Shown here: piece after piece, positions 1 through 12,000 of the stretch
Numbering within the stretch: position 1 is the first letter of the stretch
How the letters are laid out: every line of letters starts with the position of its first letter
From: Siderastrea siderea
Taxonomy: Eukaryota; Cnidaria; Anthozoa; Scleractinia; Rhizangiidae
Length of the DNA: 64,000 nucleotides
Direction: 5' to 3'
Assembly (NCBI GenBank): GCA_964030785.1
Contig: OZ034971.1
Location: forward strand, 35,375,804-35,439,803
Program-made: the position numbers and the translations under genes
The notes under the pieces: model-generated
The model's database searches: none
Told to the model about the DNA's origin: nothing
The model's input: the letters and a program-made list of their open reading frames with translations, nothing else

Positions 1-3000
1 AAAATGACTTCAATGGTTGGAACAATATTGTATTCATGGTACGTGAGTTTTAGTTTTTTTTTTTTTGGGGGGGGGGGGGACTTAACACTTTGTACTTTGC
101 TTTGTCAGTATTTATAGTGTTCGGCTGCGGTTGCTCAGGAACTTGTTGTTCCCAAGTCGATTGATGCTAATCCAGGATAAGGTTTCATTCTTTTTATAGT
201 ACTTCTGATGTTCAGTTCAAGTTTGAAACTTGTCTGAGTCAGACCGTGCACCAAAGAACTAACAGGAACCCTACATTTATAAGCTCCAATAATTATACTG
301 AACAGTAATAAACATAGTAAACATAATAAGTTTGGTTTCTTTCAGCCCTGAAGTTGTTCAAAGCCAGCCTTATGGTGAAAAGGCAGATGTTTGGGCCTCA
401 GGCTGTATTCTGTACCAAATGGCGACTCTTCAACCACCGTTTTATTCCTCGAATATGCTGGCTCTTGCCACAAAGGTAAGTCGACATCGCTTATGTTCCT
501 GTTTTGGAGGGTGTTTGACAATTATTGTTTCTGTTGTGAGATGTCCCACAAAAGAGTTCTAAAGAGAATGAATATCTGAATAAAACATAAATGTGAACTG
601 CGGATGAACTAAAAAATCACGATGACACTCGTGGTTAATATATCAACTTAAACCGGCAGTTGATAAAAGAACAACCTAAAAAAAAAATCAGGCTTGAACG
701 GGGGTCGTGGATTCGAATCCCGTTCAGGCCTGAATTTTTTTCAGGTTGTTTATTCATCAACTGCTTAATTTGATGTATTAACTGCGAGGGTCATCGTGAT
801 TTCTTAACACGGTTGTAGTTGTACTGTTAAAAAAGAGAAAATCGCCCATGAGCCACAGGGTTCCAACACGGCCAGAGAAACAACTGAGAGTATTGCTACC
901 ACCCCCCCCCCCCCCTGGATGGGATGCTAGTCCATCGCAGGGTTACCCCCCAGCAGCATGTCTCCGGTACACATTTCTACGTCTGGTTGAAGAGAGACAA
1001 TGTGGAGTAAAGTTTCTTGTCTAAGGAAACAACACGATGACAGGAACCAGCCCACAAACCATCGACCCTCAGATCTGAAGTCCAATGCGCTAATCACTAT
1101 ACCACCGTCCCTCCCCTCCCCTCCCTCCCTCCCTCTCTCCTACAGTGTGCAATTGAGCCGCTTTTATAGGAGCACTGGTGGGTTGTGAAAGTGTGGTCTT
1201 ATTAACTTGGTGGTCTCGTTAATGGGGTTTTCATAGACAAAAATGACCGCATGAGCTTTCCTTCGGCTAACACTTGGCAATTGCTATTGATTTCTGTACT
1301 GGTGAGAAGGCTTCTCCCTGAAGATGAAACCCTTCCCTCACCTTTAATTTAAGTACTCCCACCCCGGTATCTCCAATTACGACCAATAACCTGCAATATA
1401 ACACTTGAGACACTGTTACGCACAGGTGCAAAATGGCTTCCCCCACCCCTCTCCCACTTTCACTGTTGTTTGGCTACACAAACAATGTCCAAAACATTGG
1501 CCGACAACATTGAAAGGGGGAAGCGGGGAGGGGGGGGAGGGGAGGGGCACTTAAGAGAATTGGCGGCTTTCCTGTGGGTTGAGGCAATGTTGACTAGGCA
1601 AGAGTGGGTTTTGGGCAATAATTTGCGAATAATTGTAGTTGTTTACTGAGCGGTGAACTTATTCACACAAAAGCCTTCCAGAGAAATCTCGCCAAACCGA
1701 CTACGTGCTTATGACGGTAGTCGCCGCCAGAGTTCCTTTCAGCCCTAGTGGTTCTCGTGTCTCAAGGGTGGAGACGGGCCGCCATTTCTACGTACCATAG
1801 CACACGCAGGGCCTGCGACTTCCCACAATGCAGAATTCCCTCCTACCGGCTGAGTTAACTCGGCGAGGGCAGACTCAGTTCTATTTTGTTTAAGTCATTT
1901 TTTATTTATTTATTTTTTCCGTCTTTTCTGTCTTTTTCTGGCTCAGATCGTAGAAGCTCAGTATGAGCCTATCTCTCCTGGACTGTACTCCGACAAGGTA
2001 ACAGAGACGGTGACAAGGTAAGGTGTCGGCACTTATGCTCGTCGAGTGTGTATCGTGTCTTATTTCTTCCAAAAACGACTGTTATGAATCCAATCTCTCT
2101 TAATGTTTCACTTGCTTCCCATTTAGATGTCTGACGCCGAATCCCGATGAAAGACCAGACATAGTGCAGGTAGATCATCTTGCCGTTGGTGCTTGTGAAT
2201 ATTTTGGGGCTCGAAAACCACACTGTTGTATAGAAAAATAGGCTTATCACATACATGTAGTAAAACGTGGGTACTTTATGGACAGCTACAACGTGGAATA
2301 AGTGGCCATTACATTCATGATTTTGTTTCGTCAGGTCGCGGCTATCATCAGCGAAGTAATGCTGGTTTATGTTGACAAACTGAGATCCAACGAGATCAGT
2401 TTGGAAAAGAAACTTGAGAGGGAAAGAAAGAGAACCCAAAGGTAAAATACTTTTCATTGCCTAGATCTATATAGAGCGAGCCATTGTGTCTATTTAGTTT
2501 TTTTATTAGCTACTTCCAAGCGGAGATGAGACGCAACACGAATTAACCGAAGTTTTAAATGGTATCTTGACTTAACGACGTATGAAGTTTCTAAAATTGG
2601 AATTTTACAGCAATTATTTGTTTTCAGGTTCAGGTTTTCTTTTTCTTCAAACAAACGCAATACTTCGGAAAGGTTTTGCACCTCCGCCAGTATGGCAAAA
2701 AGACATTCAAAAGGTGCCTTCAGTTCAATTCGATACTCAACACCCATACAGGCCTCCCTGGGCTAATTTTCTTTTCAAGCCCACTTCAACTGAGTACAGC
2801 AAACATTTGATTTTTTAACTACCTTATACTTTTTTCAGGTTAATAAAACATCAAGCGTTTAATATTAAGCACCTTTTTACTGCCTGGATTCAGCATTAGC
2901 TCGCAATTTATGTAGAAGACGACCGGTGTTCACTTAATGTTAAGATGTTTCGATTATCACGTTATTGACAAATAATCACATGATTTTTTCGTGAAATTTG

Positions 3001-6000
3001 GAATAAATGGGCACTCGTAAATTTTTCAAAGGCCAGAAATTGCACTCACCCTACGGGCTCGTGCAATTTAGTTAAAATTTACTTGTGCTCATTTATTCTA
3101 AGTTGCACTCAAAATCATGTGATTACCTATACTAAGAAAAAGGACTGGTTCGAGAAGCTAACATTTCGGTAGTAAAAAATTTAGAGAAGCAGCTTAGAAT
3201 GTGTTGGAATTCAATTAATTTGTGGATTGTTTAAACAGTTTTTGTCCTTGTTGTGGTAAAAATGTTAATCGGCCGACATCTTGAATTGGGCTTTAAAAGA
3301 ATATAATTTAACCCAGTGATCAATGCATATGTGGACTTCATATAATTAATTTTTTTCTTTGAATTTCAGACATTACATTGAGGCTACTCGTAACATGCAG
3401 AACTATCATCGCCTCTTCTATGCTTCACAAGAACGCTACGACAAGCTTGTGAACCTATCAAGTAGTGGAGGCGCCGCTGGTCTTAGGACCGTGGATGCCC
3501 CTGAAGGCAGTGATACTGTATTTGAGGCAGCAAACGGTTTAGCTGAATTTCATTTGAACAAGTACGGTGTCCATAGCCACGGAGACACCGAGCCTATACC
3601 CCAGTTTGACTCTGGATTTGATAATGGAGACATTCAAGCGAATGGGAGCCTGAGTTCTAGTGCCGGATCTCTAGAACAAAATGGCGGCTCGAAGCTTGGC
3701 GGTAATTTGTCACCAGGCTCTTCTCGACGGCAAAGAACGCTAAAGCCTGTAACTGACAAATCTGGTAAAGGCAGCGTTGAAAAGACGACGAGTGTTAGTA
3801 AAGACAAAGATAAGCCTTCGCCGAGTGGCAAGAGTGGTACAGAAAAATTATCGAATGGCAGAACAGTTGTTGAAAAAACAAATTCTAATTCGTCCAGTAG
3901 TAATTCTCATGTTTTTGCGGTACCCAAGCCTCCTGGGCCTCGAAAAGGCGCGCGGAGGCAACTTCACGTTGATTTTGCGGTCGGCAGTAAAACAGGGACA
4001 TCGAACGGTAGTAGTACTGCGACACATGGGGTGACTTCATCCGGGATGTCTACTTCTGGGATGAGTGACGCTTCATCCAGGAGAACGCAGAGCAGGTTGG
4101 TGCAAAAGACAATTCTTCATAGTTATGGGCCGGGTAGTATAGTACTATAGCACACTCGTAACTTTAGTGAAGGTTTTGTGCAACCGCTCCCTACGTCCCC
4201 GCACACCACAGGTAACCAAAGCGTAACATGAGAGTTTGTATGGAGCTGAAATTCGATCGAAAATAATCGGCGGTTTTCCGCCGAAAATACATTAAAATCG
4301 AAATAAAGTTTAAAAATCTTACCTGTTGTGTGTTTGCTGTGTTTTTATCGCTTTTCCGAGGTTCTGGAGGCCGTTTAGGCGATTTTCTGCTTAAACGGTC
4401 GATGCGACGGCATGTCACGTACTAAAGAGAGCTAAAGGTAGGAAAACGGGAATTCAAATTTGCCAACCGACATTCGAGGTCCCGATCAAAATGCCCGCTA
4501 AAAATCGATTCAATCCATAGTCAGCGCTTTCAAACCACAACACATTACAAAAAGGATAAATGTCCTACCTTTCCATGTGATTCAATCGTCAATTAGTTTA
4601 TCTCTCGAAGTACAGCCCTGCATTAAAAACGAACTAACTTTTCGAAATCGCCGCCATCACAGGCTTGTAAGGAAAGAGGGTCAAAACTAACGGTCAAGCC
4701 TGGGACAAAACGCCAAATTTCGCTCCACCGGGGACGAAATGAGTGACTTCTGTGTCGCCAAATGCCAAATTCACCCCCTCTCCGGTAAGTCAAGTGTTGG
4801 ACCGCTCAAATTTCGGCGGGAAATTCCCCGCGGGTCGCATGCAGGTATAAAACTTGACTTACCGGAGAGAGGGTGAGTTTGGCATTTGGCGACACAGAAG
4901 TCACTTATGTCGTCCCCCCGTGGAGCGAAATTTGGCGCTTTGTCCCAGGCTTGACCGTTAGTTTTGACCCTCTTTTCCTTACAACCCTGTGATGGCGGCC
5001 CTGTAAAGCAGGGCTGTGCTTCGAGAGATAAACTAATTGAAGTTTGAATCACATAGGAAGGCAGGGCATTTATCCTTTTTGTAATATGTTGTGGTTTGAA
5101 AGCGCTGACTATGGATTGAATCGATTTTTAGCGGGCATTTTGATCGGGGCCTCGAATGTCGGTTGGCAAATTTGAATTCCCGTTTTCCTACCTTTAGCTT
5201 TCTTTAGTACGTGACATGCCGTCGCATCGACCGTTAAGCAGAAAATCGCCCAAAACGGCCTCCGGAAGCTCTGAAAAGCGATAAAAACACAGCAAACACA
5301 CGGCAGGTAAGGTTTTTTAAACTTTATTTCGATTTTAATGTATTTTAAGCGGAAAACCGCCGATTATTTTCGATCGAATTTCAGCTCCATACAATCTCTC
5401 ATATTACGCTTTGATTACCTGTGCGCACACTAAAGAATATCCTCGCGCTTTCTTAGTGCTCCTTATACTCTTTAACTGAATGGCTTATGACTCAGCGCTT
5501 TGCGAAAGCGCAAGAAATGACCGCAGATACTCAGGGACTGCCTACTTAAACCAGGGTCTTCACATCAGCATCACATTTGTATCATTGCGAGAATACTTCC
5601 TATCGACATTTCAGTCCTAGCAGTATGCAGGACGTTGATGGCCTAGTTTGATGGCCTTAGCTCTACGAGTCTCCTGTAGCTCAGTGGTAGAGCATCTGGA
5701 CTAGTAACCAGAAGGTCATAGGTTCGACTCCTGTTGGGAGAACACGGATTTTTTCCGAGTCGCCTATGACAGAAACAATAAAAACATCTTGCTCAAAATT
5801 TTACTTTGATCTTGAGAGATTTGAATGAAATTGAGGCATTTCTGGTTCCCTCTGAAGAATGGAAATAGCTTTTAATCGACAGGTCCTAGTTATCAGAGAC
5901 CTGGACTTCTAGTACGTGAAATAACGCGTTTGTCTTTCGAATTTTAAACCAGTATAGTTAGCAAATTGTATTGTTCACGAAAGGAGAGAATGGTATGCGG

Positions 6001-9000
6001 CGTGATAATGTGAAGCCCGCGAACTGGAATTGACAAGTGGTACTGGCAATCCGGCAATTTCGTACTCGAACTCAAATCTTAAGGCCCCAACAATTAACTC
6101 GGCGTCACAACTCAAAATAATTAGAATGCAATGAAATCTTGTGGACTACTTTTTCATTGCTTTTCATTTTCCTACTTGTTATTGTCAATTTTAGCTCCTC
6201 AGTGGAGATGCATAGAAGGCAGAGTGGTGGACAGTTAAAAGCAAGGCCTCGTACGTATTCCTTTCCTGTAGCTGCTTTTGTCTTGCCACATAGAGCGGTT
6301 TTCAGTTGAGTGTCGAAAGTAATTCACGTTTTGCTTTGGTTTTGCTTTACTTTGCTCTGTGATTGGTTAAAAATCTCGCGCCACTTTCTCGACCAATCAG
6401 AAGTAAAACTCAAACCAGTCGCATCTTCTCGCTTGCGTTTTCCCGCGCTTGGCGCCAGTTACATGTATTTGCTTCGAGTTCTGATTGGTTCATTATGTAA
6501 TTTGTGTTCGTTGTGATTGGCTGGGATAATTACTTTGGATTTGGTTTTACGACACTCACTTGAAAAGCGCTCTAGTGTCTTTTATTTTGGTGTTTCTCCT
6601 CCCAGTCTTGTTGTTTTCATATCGTTGATTTGTTTGTTTTCTTTGTTTGTGGTCCGATGTATACTCTCTGGTCCCCGATGTAAATTAATCGTTTTTTCCT
6701 TCAGCCACTGCTGCTGCCACGCTCAGCATATCTCCTCGTAAAGTTCGTCAAATAAACGATCCCATCTCTCAGATCCTCAACCAACTTCACAAAATTATTT
6801 TCATAACGCAGGTACGTATGTTTATCCGCAAACTTTAAACACATAAACAAGACTGTTTACAGTCCATTGCGATCTTACGCTTCGATCGAACAGCCGCCAT
6901 CTTGCTTTGTTATGGTGTGCGTAACCTTGGGAGAGCATAAAAACTACCGAGCGGGCGAGGGTGAAGAGGATTGGCGGGAAATGAATGTAAAAAATAAAAA
7001 AGCAAAACAACAACAACAACAACACAAACTTGACCAGCAAAATTTTCCAACACAAACCACACAAAGAACACAAAGAAAGATTGAACCTCAAGGTGACTTC
7101 TACTCAGTCTGTAGTTTTAACACTTGGAGATCTTTACATTCAAACTACAATGCTCATGGGTCCAACAGCCAGTATATCGAAACTCCCGATAACTTTCCGG
7201 GCCCGAATACTATTTTAGATGCACAATATTCTCCAGTAGCTATACAATTTTCATTGATTTTGAAAGCTAAATTTTAATCTTTATAACTTCGTGAAGCTAA
7301 TTGCTAAGTTTATGCCAATAATTGCCATTCGCTGATAAATAATGAGCTCGAAAAATACTTATTGGCCCGGAAAGTGATCGGGAGTTTCGAGAAACGGGCC
7401 CCCTGGCTGTTTAATAGCTTTACCGTTGAACGCTGATTGTACATGTCAATTTATTTATTTATTTATTTATTTATTTATTCATTCATTCACTCACTGTATA
7501 CTGAAGGGTTCGTGTCTTTTACAGTTACCTCCAACGTTATCACCGAATCCTCAGAGAAGAATCGTGGAACAATTCAAGAGAGCGTTGTTTGCTCCGCATA
7601 ACAGCTCTTTTGTCAATCTTAAAAGTGAAGTAAAAAAGGTATGGATTTTAAACAATGCCGGTCATGCTGGTACAGTAAACTCACACTTTGCGGACACCCC
7701 GCTAAGGCGTTTTATTTGACGGAAAGAAACCCTTGCTATTTCGGAATCTCGCTATTTCGTACTTACGGACGGACTGCTCGGTCCCGAGGACAGACGTTAT
7801 TCAAAATGTCGTTAAAGTGGGCATCAAGCGGCGTCTTTGAATCCTTAAGAAGTGTAAAGGACTCATTGTACGAAGAAGCGTAAATAATTTCTGAGCCTGG
7901 TTGTTCGAAAGCCGGTTAGCGCTAACCCAGGATTAAAATTTAGCCAAGGTTCCTGATTCTCTTATTCAAAAAAGTTTTCACACCAAATTTGAAGTGGCCG
8001 TTTTAAAGCAACCAAAGATTTACAGGAATCCTTATCGTTTGGTTGTAAAACTGAATTAGAAATTGACGCTAATCCTGGGTTAGCTTTATCCTGCTTTGAA
8101 CAACCGGGCGGTTCTTTTATGCCTTTACATGTAAATGATACTGCAGTCAATGCAGATGTAACTACATGTAATTCCCCTACTATTTTTCTCGTACCCCGGC
8201 CCGCTATTACGGACTCTCGTTACTACAGTCACTAAATGGCATTCCCGACGGTGACCGCAAAACCGTGGGAGTTGACAGTAGTGAGCGCGAAGAGTGACAG
8301 GGAAATTTGTTCGCTAACACAGGAAGGAATCTCCCCTCCTAGAGAGGTCCAACTTTTATTCTTCAGTCACGATATTTATACATTTCTATATTGTAGGTGA
8401 TCGAGGGTTCGAGAGAAGTGATTGATCTCAAGTTTGGCTTCGGTGATCCCTCGTTCCTGCATCATCAACAGAATACCGCCGACAAGTTAGGTACGTAGAG
8501 ACAGGGTTGGGGCTAACAGCGGTCAAATGCACAACGCGTGCGCAGAGCCCGCCATAATTTTGCAAAGAAAAATACTGACAAATGTGGAAAGTTTCACTTT
8601 AACCACCTCAACGCCGTTTCTGAAAACGTAAACCTTTTACTGTCATTATGCGTTCAAAATGAAGTAACTGTCATTCACAAGATTCATTGGTGCGAAAGTC
8701 CGGTTTTTTGGGACATTTTTTGCACCATTCAGTTTTCCACAGTCTTCACCCTCGTAAACGTTTGAACTGATTGAATTTTCAACGCTTTGAAAACCCGGAC
8801 GTGACGTAGCTTTTCACTTTTGTCCGCTGTAACAAGGTTGCCACAGGTCAGGAAATGGTCAGGGAAAATAAAAATTCTTCAAGGTCAGGGAAAAGTCAGG
8901 AAATTTTATTTTGAGTCAGGGAAAATTGACATTTTGAAGAAAAGTCAGGGAAAATTGAATTACAATTTCATATTCCATTAATGGCTGAAAGAAATATTTC

Positions 9001-12000
9001 AGGTCACTGTGATCTCTCCTTTTTCTTGCCTCGCTGTTTTGTTAAAACGATCGTAGAAATGCCCCAATTGTTGTGATTTGTTAAAAATTTATTAGTCTTA
9101 AGTAAATGGTGGAAAGGACGGCTGTAAGGGGAGGCTGGAGGCCGCTACTATATCTGACATTTTGTATTTATTTGGTCAGGGAAATTTTATTTTTATCAGG
9201 AAAAAGTCAGGGAATTTTAAAAACTCATGTCTATGGCAGTTATGTGTAAGATGTTTGGCAGGCTAAATTTACTGTGCATCTTCTAGGTAGTTATCCGACA
9301 TTCCTGATTTTTGTCTGTTTTTGTTTCGTCAGTGAGCGGAGTGAATCTTGAGTCAGCCGACGCACAGGAAATCGGAATAACCTATGAGATGATGCAGGTG
9401 AGAGAGTGCTGTTTTCCCCTATATCAACATACAAATTCTCCTTTCCTGTCCTCGTACATTTCTGTCAGAAGTAACAGGGAGAAATGTGAAAATATCAAGG
9501 GAATGCATCTTGCGCGATCATGACCTGAGTTGCCTTGAAAACGAGTAAAGGACTGGGAACGGTTTTCTAAAATCAATTGATTGAATATAATTCAGTTCCT
9601 TGTCTGCTAAAGCACCTCAGTAATGGAAATTCTGCCAAATTTGGAACTAATTGGTTGATTGGAAGGAGAATAAATGGCTTCCACAAATCGGACAATTTAC
9701 GGAGTTTTTATGGTTAGGAGTGATAAGCTTTTCAAAATGGAGACGTTTGTCAAGATGGGATTTTCGCTGTCTGGAAACTCGTAGCTAGTGACTTTTCAGC
9801 TAGATTGCAGAATACCCTGCAACTCAAGCTGCTCGGTGCAGCCACTGAAAATGGCTACGCCGTCGGAGCAAACACTGGGTATGAAAGGACCGGCTTCAGA
9901 ATAAAGGACTCGGAACGAATGATTTTCTGGCGGCTTCGCGTCTACGCGCTCGCTAACTGCTTTGGAATTTTTCCCGCGAAATGTAGCAATGGTTTCATCA
10001 AGTGTTTATAGTGCAGCCAAATCGAGCAATTCTTGCAGAGTTCTTTTTTTTTTTAATCGATGGTTGACAGTTTTCAAAATAGACAATATAGATAATTATG
10101 ACGAATCTTTCAACATTGCACACATATGCTCGTTCTATGCATGACTGCATGCTGGTGTTTCTTTAAGAAATATGAATAAATGCGTGTCCAGTAACTTGAG
10201 AATAGCTGGCGAGTAAAAAAATCATTCTTTGTGAACTAGAAAAGCTTCATTCCTGTATTCGTGACGTTGCTTTTACCTACTGTAACTTTTCGCTTTTTAT
10301 AAAATTGATGATAATGTCGCGGTCAGATTTCTGCTAATAAAAATGGCACCCCAAATAAAAACATGACTATTTGATGACACCGTTTTTTACACTGGACACA
10401 TTCTCTGGAACTTTGCAGAGAAAGCTACGAATAAATTAGGACGGTTTAGCCGCGAAGAGGCGTAGCCACTTTGCTAGGAATAAATGACGATGTAGTCGCG
10501 TAGACGCTAGCCACTTTCCACAGAACTTAGAGAGATGAATAAATTATGACGGTGTAGCCGCGTAGACGTGTAGCCGGTTGCGCCCTGTAGGTGCGGGGTA
10601 TTCTGCAATCGCTTCAACTTTCCATCCAAACGTTCTAAAATTCGGCAAGGCTGGTAATTTTCACATGCTCTTTCTTGTGATGGTCCCAGGCCCCTACTCG
10701 TTTCTAAAGTGGCGAATGGTACTACATGGAGAAATTTGGTGTGATCAGTATTGGGTAATTGGGGATTGAGGGGTTAATGCCAAATCACGCGTCCGTCAAA
10801 CCACCAGGGCTAATTATCATGATGCGACGTTTGGTGTTAAACTCGGGAAGGGGCCGATTGAGGCCACCTCAAATATGCCAAAACATTTTAAATCTAAATT
10901 GATTTCAAGCAGTTTTTTTTCTTTTGTAGAATATAATTGAAAACGTTCTAATGGAGAGCGGCTATTATGACATGTCACCGTGTGCCAGGTGAGACACTAG
11001 TTTTCAAAAATGTTACAAAAATCGCTGTTATTACAGTTGAGCCTGCGGTCAATTATATCCTTTTGTTAGAAAAAGGCACGCAAACGAGGCTGGTGGGTCA
11101 ATACTGTGCGATACAAGGCAGAATGACCCACCAGCCTCGTTTGTATGTCAAAACCGCTGATAACTGTAATAACAGCTATTACATGGATATCCCCCAGGAA
11201 TTAGGAAAGTAAAACTGAGAAGCATAGGGGAATGACATCGGTGCTCTAGATACGTTTAGACCCAGGGGCCCGTTTCTAGAAACTCCCGATAACAACTTTC
11301 CGGGCCCGGTAAGTATTTTTTCGAGCTCATTTATTTATTAGCTAATGGTAATTATTGGCCCAAACTTAGCGATATGCTTCACGAAACTATAAAGATTAAA
11401 ATTTAGCTTTCAAAATCAATAAAAATTGTATAGCTATTGGAGAATAGTGTGCACCTAAAATAGTTTTCGGGCCTGGAAAGTCATCGAGAGTTTCGAGAAA
11501 CAGGCCCCAGGTGTAAGAGACCTTTAAATGGGATCGCGAGTATGAGGGATATCAAGTAGGTCTATCGAATTTCAAGTCTTTCGTTCCTCTTTGTTGTTCA
11601 CGAATAGAGAGATTGGTTTGCGACGTGACGATGTATACACGCATATAACTCACATCGAAGGAGATTGACAGGATTGTCGTAAGGTTTAAAACATGTTTTA
11701 AAATATCGCGTGTCGTACAAGACAATCATTAAAAAGCTACGCAAAGAGTATATATTTGTTAACGTCTTTGGCTGAGGCCAAAAGTCGAACTTTAAATGTG
11801 CCGAACCTAATGTAAACTGCGAGTAGTCTCTAGGATTGTGGGGCGGGCGAAATGCACACGCGCTCGCGCCAGGTTCGCCCGCCCCACAATCGCCATCGCC
11901 AAAATTAGAGACCACTCGCAGTCTAAACCTAATTCAAATTAGCAAAAACAATATATTTTGCATGTTTGCGGTAGGTTCGGCTCATGTAAACTTCGACGTT

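Larger units (their letters stand above)
480..1262. other. Copy-A-only block in a NEK10 intron
   Basis: After exon 346-475 copy A has GTAAGTCGAC and about 0.78 kb absent from copy B, where the donor is GTAGGTCCGG and the sequence resumes at the equivalent of 1,263. The block contains the foldback at 611-815 and SINE-like sequence. Copy B and the inverted exon block share the shorter form, so a deletion in the B lineage is the simpler reading. Confidence 0.75.

Noticed and set aside
1969..2457. 162-codon minus-strand frame over NEK10 exons
   Set aside because: It is antisense to three well-supported NEK10 exons and has no protein-like features.
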